64,000 nucleotides of DNA. Origin: Drosophila persimilis (taxonomy: Eukaryota > Arthropoda > Insecta > Diptera > Drosophilidae). Position numbers and translations under genes: made by a program. This document shows, piece after piece, positions 35,487 through 48,600 of this stretch (position 1 is the stretch's first letter; every line of letters starts with the position of its first letter). The notes under the pieces are model-generated. The model was not told the DNA's origin, searched no databases, and worked only from the letters and a program-made list of their open reading frames with translations. The stretch lies in assembly GCF_003286085.1 (NCBI RefSeq), contig NW_020825289.1, positions 16,864,001 to 16,928,000 on the forward strand. Direction: 5' to 3'.

Positions 35487-36669
35487 AGACCCGTTGCGTC
35501 ACGTACACTTGGACCCCGAATGGGTCTCGTAAATTTGATCAAACTCTATTGGCTGCTAATTGGGGATGCTGAATGGGGGGATCGGTGCTGGAACCACAGA
35601 TATTGGTTAGTCCGCATGAGAGCATCACCACAGATACGAGTAGCAGAAATCAATTTTTATAATTAACGTTGAATTAACACATTTCGAGCATATGTTGGTT
35701 GCGTTCTGGTCTCCCGTCCGTCCGTTTATCCCCACATGCGGCGTTGATTACGGCAGTCCTCAGTCAGTCCTACTGTTCGATGGCTCCATGTGGTTCGGTG
35801 GCTCCTGCGATTGCGCAGACAATCAGCAGCGTTAAAAAATCCATACATCATTTTCCTGCCCCGCAATCGCAATCCGAATCCGAATCCAAATCCCAATCCC
35901 TCCGCCCCGACGCCGTTGCTGCCCTCATTTCGGGTTCATTTTGTGCTGCCTGCGGTTGCATGTGCATCTGGTCGGTTTCCTTTCCACTTTCCTCTCCGGT
36001 TGTTTTTGGTTGGATCGGGATGTGGCCGTGGAACTGGATGCTGGTAGGTTGGTCCGGTCATGTCGGGGCCACATTTGGAGTGGCGTTTATGTGTGATTTA
36101 TTTGTCTGTGGCAGGCAGCCTCATCATCATCATCATCTGCGTCTGCGTCTGCGTATATGTATGTCCTGGGTCCCAGTGTCCCTCCGTAGCGGTGCCTGTG
36201 TGGCAAGGTGACATTTCCTGTATCGGTGACAAAGGCAACGCCAAATGCTTCATTGATATTCTAATTAATGTGTGTAAATATCTGTTTACCCCTCCCTCTC
36301 CCAGCGCTTCCTTTTAATCCTCCCCTGAGGCATTTTCTAATTTACACGTAAAACGAAATAAAACGGAAAATTATGAAATAACATTTTGCATAAAGAGAAA
36401 ATGCCTCAAAGCAAGAATTTCAAGTCACTCCCCAGTCCCTTGTTTCCCATTCACATCTCAAGATCCAGGAGCATACATATACCTTGGGAAAACTTTTGAA
36501 ATTCAGACCGCGTTAAAATACTTTTCCTCGCGTACCGCTCCTTCCTCATTTTGTGCTTTTCATTTTTGCTTTCCCTTCAACAATGGCGCCAGCCCCAAGG
36601 ACCGCGGAACACACTTTTCCATGATTCCTTTTCAAAGGCCCCTTCTGTCTGTTTGTCTCTCTCTTTCTA

Positions 36670-36694
36670 TGTGTGTGTGTGTGTGTGTGTGTGT
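36670..36694 (+). repeat. GT microsatellite
   Basis: Twelve uninterrupted TG/GT units. Confidence 0.85.
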
Positions 36695-37828
36695 ATGCCT
36701 GTTGGAGTACATTTTCCAGTGCCAGAGCCAAGATGTCGGGTTGATTTTATCCCCCCACTGACAGTCGCAGTCACAGGCCAAGTCCCAGGCTGCGTTGCCA
36801 AGACTTTCAACCTCTCCCAATGGCCGCACAATAAACTTAATCTGCTCATAATGGGAAAATAATTCACAAAAATGTTCAGCTCCAAGTTTGTAGCTGCATT
36901 TGCACTTGCTCTGCCTCCGGGCCGCCAGGTCTCCGCCTCCGGTAGTCTGCCTCTGCCTCTGGCTACGGTTCCGGCTCTGGCCTTTAAACAGCAATTAGAT
37001 GAGGCGCAAGTCGAAGACAAAGCAGACCCTGGCTGAGGTTTCTGCGGAATAAAGGGGCCCAGAAAAAAGCACCAGGAAAGTTTATTAGTTTGACCTGGCA
37101 AAGGATGCTGGCTGGGTCCGGGTTAGGCCTGTCTACTTCATTGGATCCCCAGCCTCGAAGGGTGGCCGCCCGAACTGAAGCAGGCAGGGGATAACCGAGA
37201 ACAAACTGTATTAGGAATATTCCGCGCAATCAGATCTAATTTGCGCAGGGAAACTTCTGGTCTGGTCGGGAGTTGGTTAACTTTCGGCTAGTGAATGAGG
37301 CGTGGACTTAGTTAGGAGCTTTGAGTTAGACAGGAGTACACAGCTATGTGGCATACATTTAGATAGTTGTACGGTGGATTATATTCGATCGCCTTTCGTA
37401 CGCCCGTTCTACCCAAGGATGTTATTTTCAGAAAAGATAGACACGATGATTTACAGAAGTCTAGTCTACAGATTCCCAATGTTATAGTTTTTGAAAGAGA
37501 TAAGATGTCCCCAATATGAGCGAAATATGAGATCCAGGTGCAAGAAGTATGTCAGATTATATACATATGTGCATATGTGTGTACATACATATAAATATAG
37601 TCCCGAAATTCTCCAAATATGAATGAATTCGATGAGGTTTCACTCGTTTTAACCGAATATTTATTAGCACTTCATTTAATGATACTTAAAAGCGTATGTA
37701 TATGTGTATGTACACATGTACATGTCGAACATAGTCGAACCCATACAGATTCAGACACAATGCATTTCCAGATTTTTCATTGATAAATTATTGTACATTG
37801 ACTCTCTTTCTCTCCTCTCTCTCGGCAG

Positions 37829-37933
37829 TGTTTGATTAACAAATTGCGTGAAATTATTCCAAATGTACCGAAAGAATGCAACTTATTGCCGGATCCGAGC
37901 ATCATCGTTCCGATGAGCGGTGGTCTGGGGTAA
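37829..37933 (+). CDS. Isolated exon-like frame, 34 codons
   Basis: A long pyrimidine tract and CTCGGCAG acceptor is followed by an open frame ending in TAA at 37931. It reads C-L-I-N-K-L-R-E-I-I-P-N-V-P-K-E-C-N-L-L-P-D-P-S then I-I-V-P-M-S-G-G-L-G. Composition is protein-like and the frame begins exactly at the acceptor, so it may be the last exon of a plus-strand gene. I could not find a convincing upstream exon with a matching donor between 33 and 37.8 kb. The terminal GGGGTAAAAAGG could also be a weak donor. No family is recognised. Confidence 0.3.
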   Translation, partial: CLINKLREIIPNVPKECNLLPDPSIIVPMSGGLG

Positions 37934-38154
37934 AAAGGATATGAAATATGTGTTAAAAAAAGAAGAAGCAGAGAGGAGGAAATGCCACGAAATTGAGTTA
38001 ATTAAAAGGGATTCCCAGAGAGCCCCGCCCACACGGAATTGCGGTAAAAAAAATGCTACAGAGACAGGCGCAACAGAGATGGAAATAAAATATTTGGTTA
38101 ATAATGAAACACGCACAGACATGATTCTGCATGCACAAAAATGCACGCACATAA

Positions 38155-38182
38155 ATGCATACATACATACATACATACATAC
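38155..38182 (+). repeat. ATAC tetranucleotide repeat
   Basis: About seven ATAC units. Confidence 0.85.
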
Positions 38183-38775
38183 ACATGCAATCACATACGA
38201 GTACGTATGCAGTTCATAACGGAAAATGCCCGATGCAATGCAAGGCAAAAGCGGATAAAAATTGTTGAAATCGTTGAAAGTTGCTGGAAAAATACAATTT
38301 TGTATGAGATATGTCCATACATATGTATGTTGTTTGTATGTATGGTGTGTATGATACGGCTCTATGGCTCTTGGGCCTTAAAACGCATCCAAGTGCAAGT
38401 GCCGCAAATGCAGTGCACTTCGTTGAATCGATTTCAGTGCCGTGATGGGAGAGTGGGGTAATGGCCACCCCCCAAACTATTCCGCACGACCCACCCCACT
38501 GGCTATACTATACCCCATCATACCCTCGAACACACAATTGCAACATTTTGGCAAAACTTTTGCTGCGAAAGAAGCAAACTTTACGGTTGTCCAGCCCTCC
38601 TACTCCCACTCCCACTCGCACTCGCACTCTCACTCCCGCTTACACCCAACCATCCGTAGACGTGCACTGGGCCTGCGTTGGAGCGAGACGACCGTAGTGT
38701 ACTTCAAACTGCTGGCGTGATATATATGTATATTCGCATCGCAAACACAATTCATTTCGTGCAGCATATCGGCCG

Positions 38776-38808
38776 AGGAGAGAGGGAGAGGGAGAGGGAG
38801 AGGGGGGT
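38776..38808 (+). repeat. GAGAGG purine repeat
   Basis: A run of GAGAGG units, all purine on the plus strand. It could bind GAGA factor or form triplex DNA. Confidence 0.7.
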
Positions 38809-41800
38809 AGCGAGGACAGAGCGAAAGAGAGGCGCAGAGCCTTATTGCCATCAGATAAGAGCAAGTAAAAAGCAACAAAACAGTGCCTCGCTCAAGTCTC
38901 CGCCCCAAAAGGCAAAGAGGTTGAACCCCGTTGTGTCTGTGTCTGAAACCGGTTTGATACCGCTGTGTGCGTACACCAAGTGTGAGCCTGTGTGTGTGCA
39001 TGCTTGTGTGTGAACAGTGGCAGTGGCTGTGGCAGACATCTTTCCAAGGGTTGGACCCGGCCGAAAGGACTCGACTCCGAATGCTGCAGGAGAGCGCCAG
39101 CGCCTGACCTTAACACGAACAAAATTGGCCAAAAATGTGCGTGAACGGGCATTCTGTTGAGTACTCCTGCGAAAGGGGCGTAATTAAATTTTGGGTGAGC
39201 GGGCATGGACGGTAATGGTGGCTCAGCATGCAACCGCCAGGTGGAGGAGGTTTTGGCTAAGGCTTTGGTGGGAGGGAAAGGGAGAGGGAGCGCACTGTTC
39301 TCTTCTAATTGCCGCATACAAAATACTTTCCCCAACTATGCAATGATATCATAATTCTTCCATCTACCACACGCCCAAAAAATATGAAAAAGTGACACAC
39401 GTACGGGGTGTACGTGTATGAAATATGCGCACTGTTATTGCTAATACGCATTCCAGCTGCAGTTTTAGTCACTGGCTCCCAGCGTGGTAGTACCCCCGTG
39501 GCTCGGCCCGATCCGCAGGAGCGCATTCAGTCAGGGCTCGGCTCCATCATCCACTCTCCACTTCACTCCACTCACAATGGAATGGAATGCCACTGTCGCT
39601 GCCGGCATGTCAAAGTGAATAACTCAATAGCCATATTGGGTGTCCACCTGTGTGTGTCAGTTAGAGGGTAACACACTGTCTGTGTGTGTCTGTATGAGCG
39701 TGCATGTATGTATGTGTGCTGCTGTGGCAACTCCATCCATCAGGAGGAGCCAGAGATAGAGTCCGAGTCAGAGATAGAGTCAGCGTCAGCGTCAGTCTGC
39801 CAGTAGCTGCCTTGCAATTCCGCGTAAATCCTGCAGAGAAGCACTTACATGACTTTGGTTCGGCTTACACTCACACAAATGGCCGTTAAAATTCTTGACA
39901 ACCCGATATGGTAATGATAATTTCGCACATTGAGCCGCAATTTACACTTCTGCGGAATAAAACAAAAGCAAACCGAAGCTGAACTGAACTGAGCTCAGCT
40001 GCGACCAGCGCAGAGCCACTGGCAATCCACCTCGACGATATGGCCATTTACAGCACTGCCAATATCCTAACCTGATCACAATCCCACCCAACTGGTTAGC
40101 CATCCGGGGAATGCATTGGGGACACGCGCAGCGAATAATCTTTAATTAGCAATGACCACGGAACAGAAAGCAGAAAACAGCAAAAAGGAACACGGGAACA
40201 CGGGAACGATCCGAACCCGAGCAAATATGCAAAATATTATGACACACACGGCGAGAGGGCTCTTTGCAGGGCACTCGAGTCTCGAGAAACGCATTTAAAA
40301 TACCACTGCCTCTAAGAACCTGACTCCCAGACCCCGTCTGAGATGGTCGACGGGCATGGATACTCGTAGTCGTAGTCGTACTCGTTCTCGCAGTATGTTG
40401 CGCAGGTCAGTAGCAATTAAGATAAGCCGTTTACAAGTGTGCCGATTATGTCCTGTCAATGTGTCGTCGATAAGTCGTGCGGCGCCCCGGTGGCCCGTTA
40501 AATCAGCATCCCCATCCAGAAGGAGCCGCAGATGGAGGATGGAGGATGGAGGATGGCGCACTCAAGCGACGGACAGCAGTAGCCGTTTCGGCCCCTGATA
40601 ACGATGGATGATGACTGGGACATGGACTGGGTCTAAATGGAACACTGTCCCGGGGGTATGGGTAGGGTATCCTCCTCATTCCATATGCATAATGCATTCA
40701 TTTGACAGCTCTGACCGGGGCGAAGCGACGCGACCACCGATCGGAGGATCAGCATCTGGCTGGACGGCTTCTAATGCCTCTTTCAAATGTGCCGCACTTC
40801 CTACGGGCTATGCTCTGCTCCGCTCAGCTCTTCTCCTGCTCCTTCACTATTAATTAGAATGTATGGCCGTTGCCTCTGTGCCCCAGCCCCTGCCCCAGCC
40901 CCTGCCCCTGCCTCCTTCCCCGCTCCCCTATACTTTTTGGCATTTCAGAGTTAACGGCACGCGACATTTTAAATATGTATGATGCCCTCCATCCATCGCG
41001 CTGGGCTCCTGTTTGGGGTTCTCGGACTGCCTGAGTAATTTCGGTGGCATTCCACAAATATTATTGCTCAAATATTTGAAACTTGATTTGCATTTTTCAG
41101 CACTCGCCTCGTTTGCACCAGCGCAGAGGACTACGACTACCCTGAAGCAGCTGTTGAAATTGATGCCTGCCCTGGCGTTCGGCATTTGTGTCGAATATGC
41201 AGCACGGACGGGCATGGGATGCGGATACTCGAGTACTCCTGGGCTTGTTAAGATAATGAACACTATAGCTGGACTGCCCCCGAATCTGGGATACCCTAGA
41301 CATCGCTTATCAAAACTAATGGATGCCCAGAATACGATGAAACGGAATAATCTTCAAGCTTATTTTCGCATTATACAGATTCTTAATAAAAGAAATAGAA
41401 ATACTATGCTATTGAATCTATAGCATCTACATATACTCGTATTATAGATATACGATTTACACGTAAACCATGCAGATGAAAATCATCGTAACAATATCCT
41501 TTTCTCGCATTCTAAAAGTTTGAATAAATGAACGCCCATTGAATGTTCATTAAATTATTATACCCGGCTTTCTCAGTAAACATGACAGGGGATTCGCTGG
41601 CCAGGGTCGGGATTGAACTAGTCTGCGGAGGATTCTATACAGATTTGACACGTTTTAAGCTTGCCAAGATTTTCTAGTCGTATTCCGATATAGCTCACGC
41701 AAAACAAAATTGTTAATGATCCAGCGGCTCCGTCCTTTTCACATCCATCTGATATACATATTTATGCAAAAGTTCTCACATATACCGGCGCAGAATGGAT

Positions 41801-42479
41801 GGGATTCGAAATACGCGTGATACCGTTTCCATGGAGAGCACCCTAGACACATCTGTTCGGTTGGCTCCGCAATTGTGTGTGCACGGCAATGAAAATGGAC
41901 TCATTTTTAATAGGTGAAATGGAGCGAATATGAACAGAAATTAATGAAATAAGCATGGAATGAGCGAAGCCTACACTACATAAGCCTCCTACGCAATTAC
42001 ACTGCTCATCCAGCTCTCCGTCGGTAGTCTGCTCCAGGGTTCGGGCTGTGAAAAATATAAATATAAAAATGTAAAACGTCAATCAAAAGTACGGCAATGG
42101 TATATGAAGTGTAACAATGCTCTCTCAATTTGGCTCAATACAAAATAACAAGTATCGAGACTCACCTTATATTAATATATCCAATAAATGTGCTCTTATT
42201 GGAATCGCACATTCCAAATCCATTTATACAATAAAAATTAAAAATAAATAGCTGGAAATTCGCGAGCGAAAAAAGCCGTTCCCAGAAAGAAATAGATGAA
42301 TAAATTATAAAATTCATTGTTTTTATTTTATTAATTTTTTGAGAGTGTTTGTGTGAATGTGATTGTAAACAAGGGGCGATAACGGCAAGGAAAGTACCCT
42401 GGGCAAAAGGTAAAAAAAAAATAGGTAATAGGTAAAAACATGTAAATATTGTATCCTTCCCCTTCTTATTGTGGTTTTT

Positions 42480-42660
42480 ATACCCGTTACTAAAAGAGTA
42501 TATATCTGATTCGTGTAGATGTACTCCCATGTAAAACCCAGATGGGAACGCTTTCAACCACCATAAAGTATACATATTTTTGATATTCTTGATCAACATT
42601 AATAACCAAGTCGATATAGCCATGTCTGCCCGTATGCCTGCCCGTCTACAGACTCCAGTG
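42480..42660 (+). mobile_element. Fragment of a common dispersed fly repeat (DINE-1/INE-1-type module)
   Basis: The string TATACCCGTTACTAAAAGAG, then AAAGTATACATATTTTTGAT, then CAAGTCGATATAGCCATGTC and CTGCCCGTCTACAGAC, matches in order a module I know from many dispersed Drosophila repeats, usually labelled INE-1/DINE-1. It is short and diverged. Edges are approximate and the family name is from memory. Confidence 0.5.
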
Positions 42661-45600
42661 TGATATCACACTTTAGCAAGGGCATCTCTAAATATATTGT
42701 ATAAGTCACGTAAATGGATTACATACATATCTTAATTGAGTACCGGTTATAAGACTCTCAACGTCGGGATTGGTTTTCTATTGGGTTCAACAAAAATAAA
42801 CCTATCTGGGGAACAGATATAAACCACTATGTGAGATATTACCTTTTGAGAGTCCAGCAAGCTTTCTTTCGCCAGAGTATTCAGAACTTTTACTGTCTGT
42901 AATTGTCGATTGTTACGCATTTGTATCCCTCTTTTTGCGCTTTAACTGTTGGAGGTCCTGAATAAACCGCTGCGACGTCCCTGTCCATTTTGGATTGCTT
43001 TAAAAATGTCAGCGGAGAATGCATTCCTGGGTGGAATGTAGGGGTTTGCGGAACACGACGTGTTCCCTCCAACACTGCACTGCCGCATATTCGCTCTTTC
43101 AACGCTGGCCTTTTGTGTGTGACGGCTAAATCGATTTACTATCAATAAACCCATTGTAGGCATTCCTCCCACTTGAATGTTTTTTTCTACATACCGCCGA
43201 AGGTCACATACCAGGTCCCCTCAAGAGCCAGGCAGAACTTTCAATGGCACACAAATGAAATGCATGACAAAAAAAATAGAGAGAAAGGTGCCAAAGGAGA
43301 CACCGCCGGCAAATGGTTTGATGAACTGCCAGGACGTTGCGGGGCATCGAATCCATGGCAACGTTGGTAATTTCTATCCTGGCTATTTACCCGGCCACAT
43401 CCTCCTCCCGCCGCTGGCGAGCGCGCCGCCTTCCACATCCGGACGTGGAAGTTATGAATAGCTGAAGCACAATCAGGCGGGCAACGAACCAGACGCCCGC
43501 CAAGCAGCCAAGATGACGACGACAAATTGGAGTAATGAAAATGTTTTCGAAGTATTTACTTTGAGGTAATCGCGAATGGTTGCTTTCTGGCGTGGTGCGG
43601 GATCAACGGGATGCGCACAGAAGTATGCTAGTGGCACGGCCTGCCCCTGCCACCGATAGCACCACAAAAGCTGCTGTTACACGAAACGTTTTACACCGAT
43701 GCTTTTCCATCGGCGAGACAGTGCCAGTGAAAATTTGATATTTTTTGATAGGCATGCCACCAAAGCCAAATGGGATTGAATACGAATAGTGCGGCAGTAA
43801 AATAGCGTCGGTGGCATCATATTCCTAACCTCTCTTCTGGTACACACCCGGCCCTTCCATATGCCGAACCCAAGGACCTTCTTATCTCCGACAATGCCAA
43901 ATGTTTCAATATGTTTTTATGTAAGTTCAAACAGCATGTTGAATGCCTTCAAATCGCTGATAAACAGAGGAAGAGGTGTGCGGTGTGCGGCAGGTGGGGA
44001 ATGGGGCATGGGACGTGGGACGTGGGGCAGGGTGCGGTAGCTGGAACAACAAATACTCGTACAATACAAAACGAAGCAGAGACGGAAGAGACAAAACCCA
44101 CGAACGACAACGAAGACGAGAAACGACGACGACGACGACGACGACGACAGAGACGACGAATTTCGGTGTCTTTGAACAGCGCCTCGTCCCAAGGAGATGG
44201 AGTCATGGGAACCAACTTTTCACATTCCGTGCGTGCTTCTGTTTTGCAGTCTCTGCTTTGACTTTGATATTCGGTGCGTTTTTGCTAGCCTCCAGCCCCC
44301 ACCGAACACCGAACACCGAACCCTGGACTCGGACCTGTTCCAGCTACCGCACCCGATCCCGATCCAGACCCAGACCCGGCCAAAACCCCAGACCAAGACC
44401 AAGGCCCAACTCCAGGCCGCTTGGGGCGGCACAAAGACAAAGACAGCGATGGGCAATCTCTTGGACCAGGCAAAACAGGACGAAATTTCTAAGACTCGGT
44501 ATCGAACACGATCCGCCGCCGACTGCCTGGACCCGCACTGATAAGGCATTTGCCGCTCGCTGTTGCAAGTTCGAGCTAGGGAGTGGGGAGTTCCTGGGAA
44601 GAAGAAGTGCATCTGGGATAATCAAATTGCTGCTTTTCTAGTTTTTCCCAATTGCAGAACCACCGCAAATCGCGAAATTTCTTATCTCCTGCGGCGGCGA
44701 ATGGCCAAACGGGCAAACGACTCCGATCTTCAGAATTAAATGCCCTCCTCTCTCTCTTACCTCCCCTTACCGCCGCCGAAGATGATGAAGTCTTGCGGCA
44801 GTCGGCTCGACTGCAAAATGCTTTTAAGTCGTTTTTGTTTCTCCTCTCCTGCTTCGAGGCTGCTGCTGCCATCTCAACTTGCAACGCGAATGCAGTTGTT
44901 AGCAGTTGTGTACCTGCCCCTGCCTCACAACCATAGCCGCAGCCACAGCCACAGCCCACCCTTTCGACCCTTTTGGTGCGCTCCCAATCGAACGATCGAA
45001 CGATGAAAGGAACGAGAACGAGTAGCAACCAAATTTGTTTCTTGACAACGACGGACGAGGGCCCGGGCCCGGGCCTAGCCACAACTAAACGAAACATTCA
45101 TATGACGCACGATCGATCCCAGACCCAATCCCAAGCTTGAGAAACGTTTTTTCCCCTTCTCTGCGGGCAGTTGAGGAGGTTGGAGAGGGTGGGGGGGGCA
45201 GAGCATAGCATGCCTCCTGTGTACGCCGGGGCATGCAACTGCAAGATGGTGTTGTTGGTGTTGGCTCCTGCTTTTGCGGCAAGTTGCAAAACGCTTTTGA
45301 CGTTGCGCATTTTTGATGATCAGTTTCGTCTATTGAAGCAAGGAGAGTAGAGAGAGGGCAACAGAGAGTCGAAGAGGGAGAGCAGCGGGGAAACTAAAAA
45401 TAAATTCTATGATAAGTTCACGAAATTGAAGACAAAAGTGACAAAAGTCGTTGAAGTCAAAGAAGAAAATAATAATCGTTGTGATATATGAATTACTTAA
45501 AGGATAAATATTTCCAACTCAAATAAAAAACAGAAGGAAGAAACATCGAATTGGAATGGCCTCTTCGGAATGATTAATTTTGCAGAAGATAAAGGGATAG

Positions 45601-48600
45601 GTATATAGGGATAGGAAATACTCGTAAATCGCAAATCTCTTTTCAACTTTTTTCAAAGTTCTCAAATTCCGTAGAGCCTATAAGTCGATTCTGTTTAAAT
45701 GAAAAGCAATCTGGAATGTGATATTGACTATCTTATACTGATCTCTCCATCCAGACCTGGCATTCAGCCGATCAAGCAGCATAACTGGAATTGATCCGGA
45801 ATAAAGTAATTTGTGGCTAATAATCGTAAAATTTGAACATCTCTCCCCAGCATTTTCAGCCGCAGATTGATGATCTATTTTCCTATACAACTCTATCAGG
45901 CCTCAACGGGGACACTGCGGCGGCGTTGGGCCGGCGAACACACATTCGCATCGACAACCTTGGATCCCCATCATCCATTTTGTCAACGCCATTGCAGTTT
46001 TTTTCCCTCTCTTCCCTTTTTGCTTATCGACTGCCGCCATCTGTGCCATCGTCGTCTTGGGCTCTTCTTGGGTTCTTCTTGTATCTGGTGTGGAAGGGGT
46101 AAGGGGGGGGAACAGGCGATGTGGCAGGAGGCGAGTGGATCCAGCAACGTCAATGAGTAGATCAATCAAAAAAGCCGTCCGAAGACGAGGCCAACATTAA
46201 ATGCCAGACAATAATGACCAATCGGAAGAATCTTAAATGCATCGTTCACGTTTACCTCAGTATCCGGTGTGGTTTGCCGGGGAATCGACTCTGCCGCTGC
46301 CACTGCCACTGCCACTGCCACTGCCCCTGTCGCTGCTACTGCCACTGCCCCTGCGTCTTCCGCAGGCGATAGGAAAAACAGAATTTCATTTCGCAAAGTT
46401 TCATGTTTGGCATTTAATTTCATTTCGTTTATTCCCCTACCCTGCTCCACCGCTGCCTCCAGCTCTGGCTCTCTGGAGCTGCTCGAACTCTTGCATCTTC
46501 ATATCTCACTCCCATTCCGCATTCCGTATTCAGCGAGGAATATCTTCCATTTGTTGGCAGAGGTAATTGGCCATTTCAACCATATCCATAACGCACCATC
46601 TATTTGTGGTGCTCAATCAATGGAACTCGCATATCGAACAATGAACACACACCACTCCCCGTATCCCAATTTCCTCCAACTCACGCAAGAGCCAGTTGGA
46701 GTTTGTTTGGGTAAATTTAATTAAATTTCATTGCCGCCCATGAGCTCTGGTCCAGTTTGGGTCTGCTCTGGCCCATTCTGCCACCCTAACAGCGATGCCA
46801 TGACGATTAGATTTTATTAAAAAGCCAAATATGCACAATTATTATGCTACGCCAACCACTTGACAGTCCATGAGCCAGAACCAGAGCCAGAGCACGAGGA
46901 CTCCTGCCCAGCTGGATCACGGATCATCTAGGATGGAATGGGCAGCCACCACCACTGCAGTCAGCACCGGCATCATCATCATCATCCGGCCATTAACAGT
47001 AGCTCGGGGTCCTGTTGCCTGTCCTCTGCCCTGTTGTCTGCGGTGGTCCTTTGGTGCCTGGGCACTCACCCTTCTCTGTCGTTCCACAAATTCGTTTATT
47101 TGCTTTTTAATAAAACAGGTGCTCGACCTTCAGCGTGCGAACGGTTGAAGTGGAAGGGGAACTTGTGTGTGGTGCGGTGTGGTGTGGGTTGGTCTGGGTG
47201 GGGATGTGTGTGCCGGTGCGTGTGTCATTGCTATCTTTTATCATTTAATTTCGCATTCAAACGTTTCGCACCCCCAGCATCAAAAGGATGCAATGAAAGG
47301 ATCCACAGGCATGGCACATGGCACAGCATTCAAACAGGACAAAGCAGTCAAAGTCCTGCTCCTGCTTCTGCTCCTTCCCCTGCTCGGAAAAGTGCGTGCG
47401 GTCGTCACTCGACCCTGTTGCCTCCTACCTACTGCCTGTGTTGTCATTTTTCATTTTGCGCACACCCGAAATTTGTATATGTCGAAAAGTCCAACATTCC
47501 TGGGGGGAAGAAGAGGCAGCCTCAGTGCCGCCGATGATCCGAGTCCGGATCCGGATCCGGCAATTAGGCCAAGCGGAAAGCGTGCTGAAACTATAGAAAA
47601 GGACAAGTCAGTCGCTCAGGCAGCGGGTGGAGAGGGTGGTGAAAGGCAGCCAGGGGATGGATGAGCAGGGCAGGGTGTGTGGGTATGGCAATGGCTGTGC
47701 GTGTATTCCAAATCGTTTTGTGATTGCTAAAAGCTGTCTTTGGACTTTATTGGTTTTCCGAAACGAGATTTCATCTGCACTGTCAGAAAGTGTATGGCTC
47801 AGTGGGGGAAACTGATTGAGTGGCGACTTCCAGAGCGACTTAACAACTTTTTGGAGTAGTCGATAGAAATGTAGGTATTTAAGCAGAGAGTACAATGGAG
47901 ATGGAATTTCTGAAATCTATTTTACATCCAGAATAAGTATTTTTCGATCCTATCAAGTACTATATATAATATTATTGATAAAAATCATCAGCCCATCTTT
48001 ATGAATTATATTCAACAAATATATATAATATGATCCATCATTTTCAATTAGTTAGAAATAAATATGTGCCGATATGTATATGTATGAAATCTTAATCGCA
48101 TCAACTATTTACTTTCATCAAAATCAACTTTTGTACATTTAAATTCTTAAAAATGATATATAAATGTTACTGCAGAGATTTTCTTGCAGTGCATTCTCAC
48201 ATTGAATATTGTTTGAGAATTTTTTGGACAATCATTTCTATTATCAAAAGTCATTGACACCCTTTTATTTATTTTTACATTTATTGTTTTTTCCCCTCTG
48301 ATATCATATCCTCGCCTCTTCCCTTGCTGTGATGTCCTTGCGATAATCGCTTACATGCCACTTGTCCTTGTGTGAGGGTGTTTGCCATGCGGCCGGCTGC
48401 TGAGGGGGGGGTGCTGAGGAGGGGAAGGATGCTCGAGATAAGGGCGGGGAGGACAATGCCGTGAAATAAGGATTAATGGTGTACACGATTATTTGTGCCG
48501 GGCGACAGATAGAGGGACGGACGGATGGACACCCAGACAGACAGACAAACATATTAAAAAATACAATACGAAAACTGTCGCGAGGGCGGCAGTATCAGAA

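Larger units (their letters stand above)
33193..37828. other. Gene-poor region downstream of vg
   Basis: No gene is supported over 4.6 kb. Reading frames are repeat-driven or antisense-like and have no splice-consistent partners. Visible structure is limited to a 15-bp minisatellite (33954-34006), a GGAT repeat (35460-35486), a GT repeat (36670-36694) and short degenerate repeats such as AATCCG near 35866-35900. It may carry distal vg enhancers or a noncoding transcript. Confidence 0.4.
37934..42479. other. Gene-poor region with simple repeats
   Basis: No gene is supported. It contains an ATAC repeat (38155-38182), a CTCCCA/CTCGCA run near 38598-38640, a purine run GAGAGG (38776-38808), and short duplicated phrases such as GGATGGAGGATGGAGGATGG near 40535. 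A good acceptor at about 41099 (GCATTTTTCAG) opens a short frame that I reject below. Confidence 0.4.

Noticed and set aside
41099-41250. Frame after a good acceptor reading LCRICSTDGHGMRILE, slightly like a ZAD zinc-finger start
   Set aside because: It stops soon after, lacks a convincing donor or partner exon, and the ZAD spacing is not met.
41625-41665. GGGATTGAACTAG string resembling a tRNA B-box remnant
   Set aside because: No A-box, anticodon stem or acceptor stem can be formed around it.
42890-43139. Minus-strand open frame (HKRPALKERICGSAVLEG...)
   Set aside because: Fairly protein-like, but it has no ATG before the body of the frame, no clear acceptor and no known domain. It may be a decayed fragment.
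44576-45097. 173-codon minus-strand frame
   Set aside because: Low-complexity and repeat-driven, with no ATG context, splice partners or recognisable domain.
45852-46098. Exon-like frame HFQPQIDDLFSYTTLSG after CTCTCCCCAG
   Set aside because: The acceptor is good, but the downstream half is low-quality sequence without a family match, and no partner exon was found.
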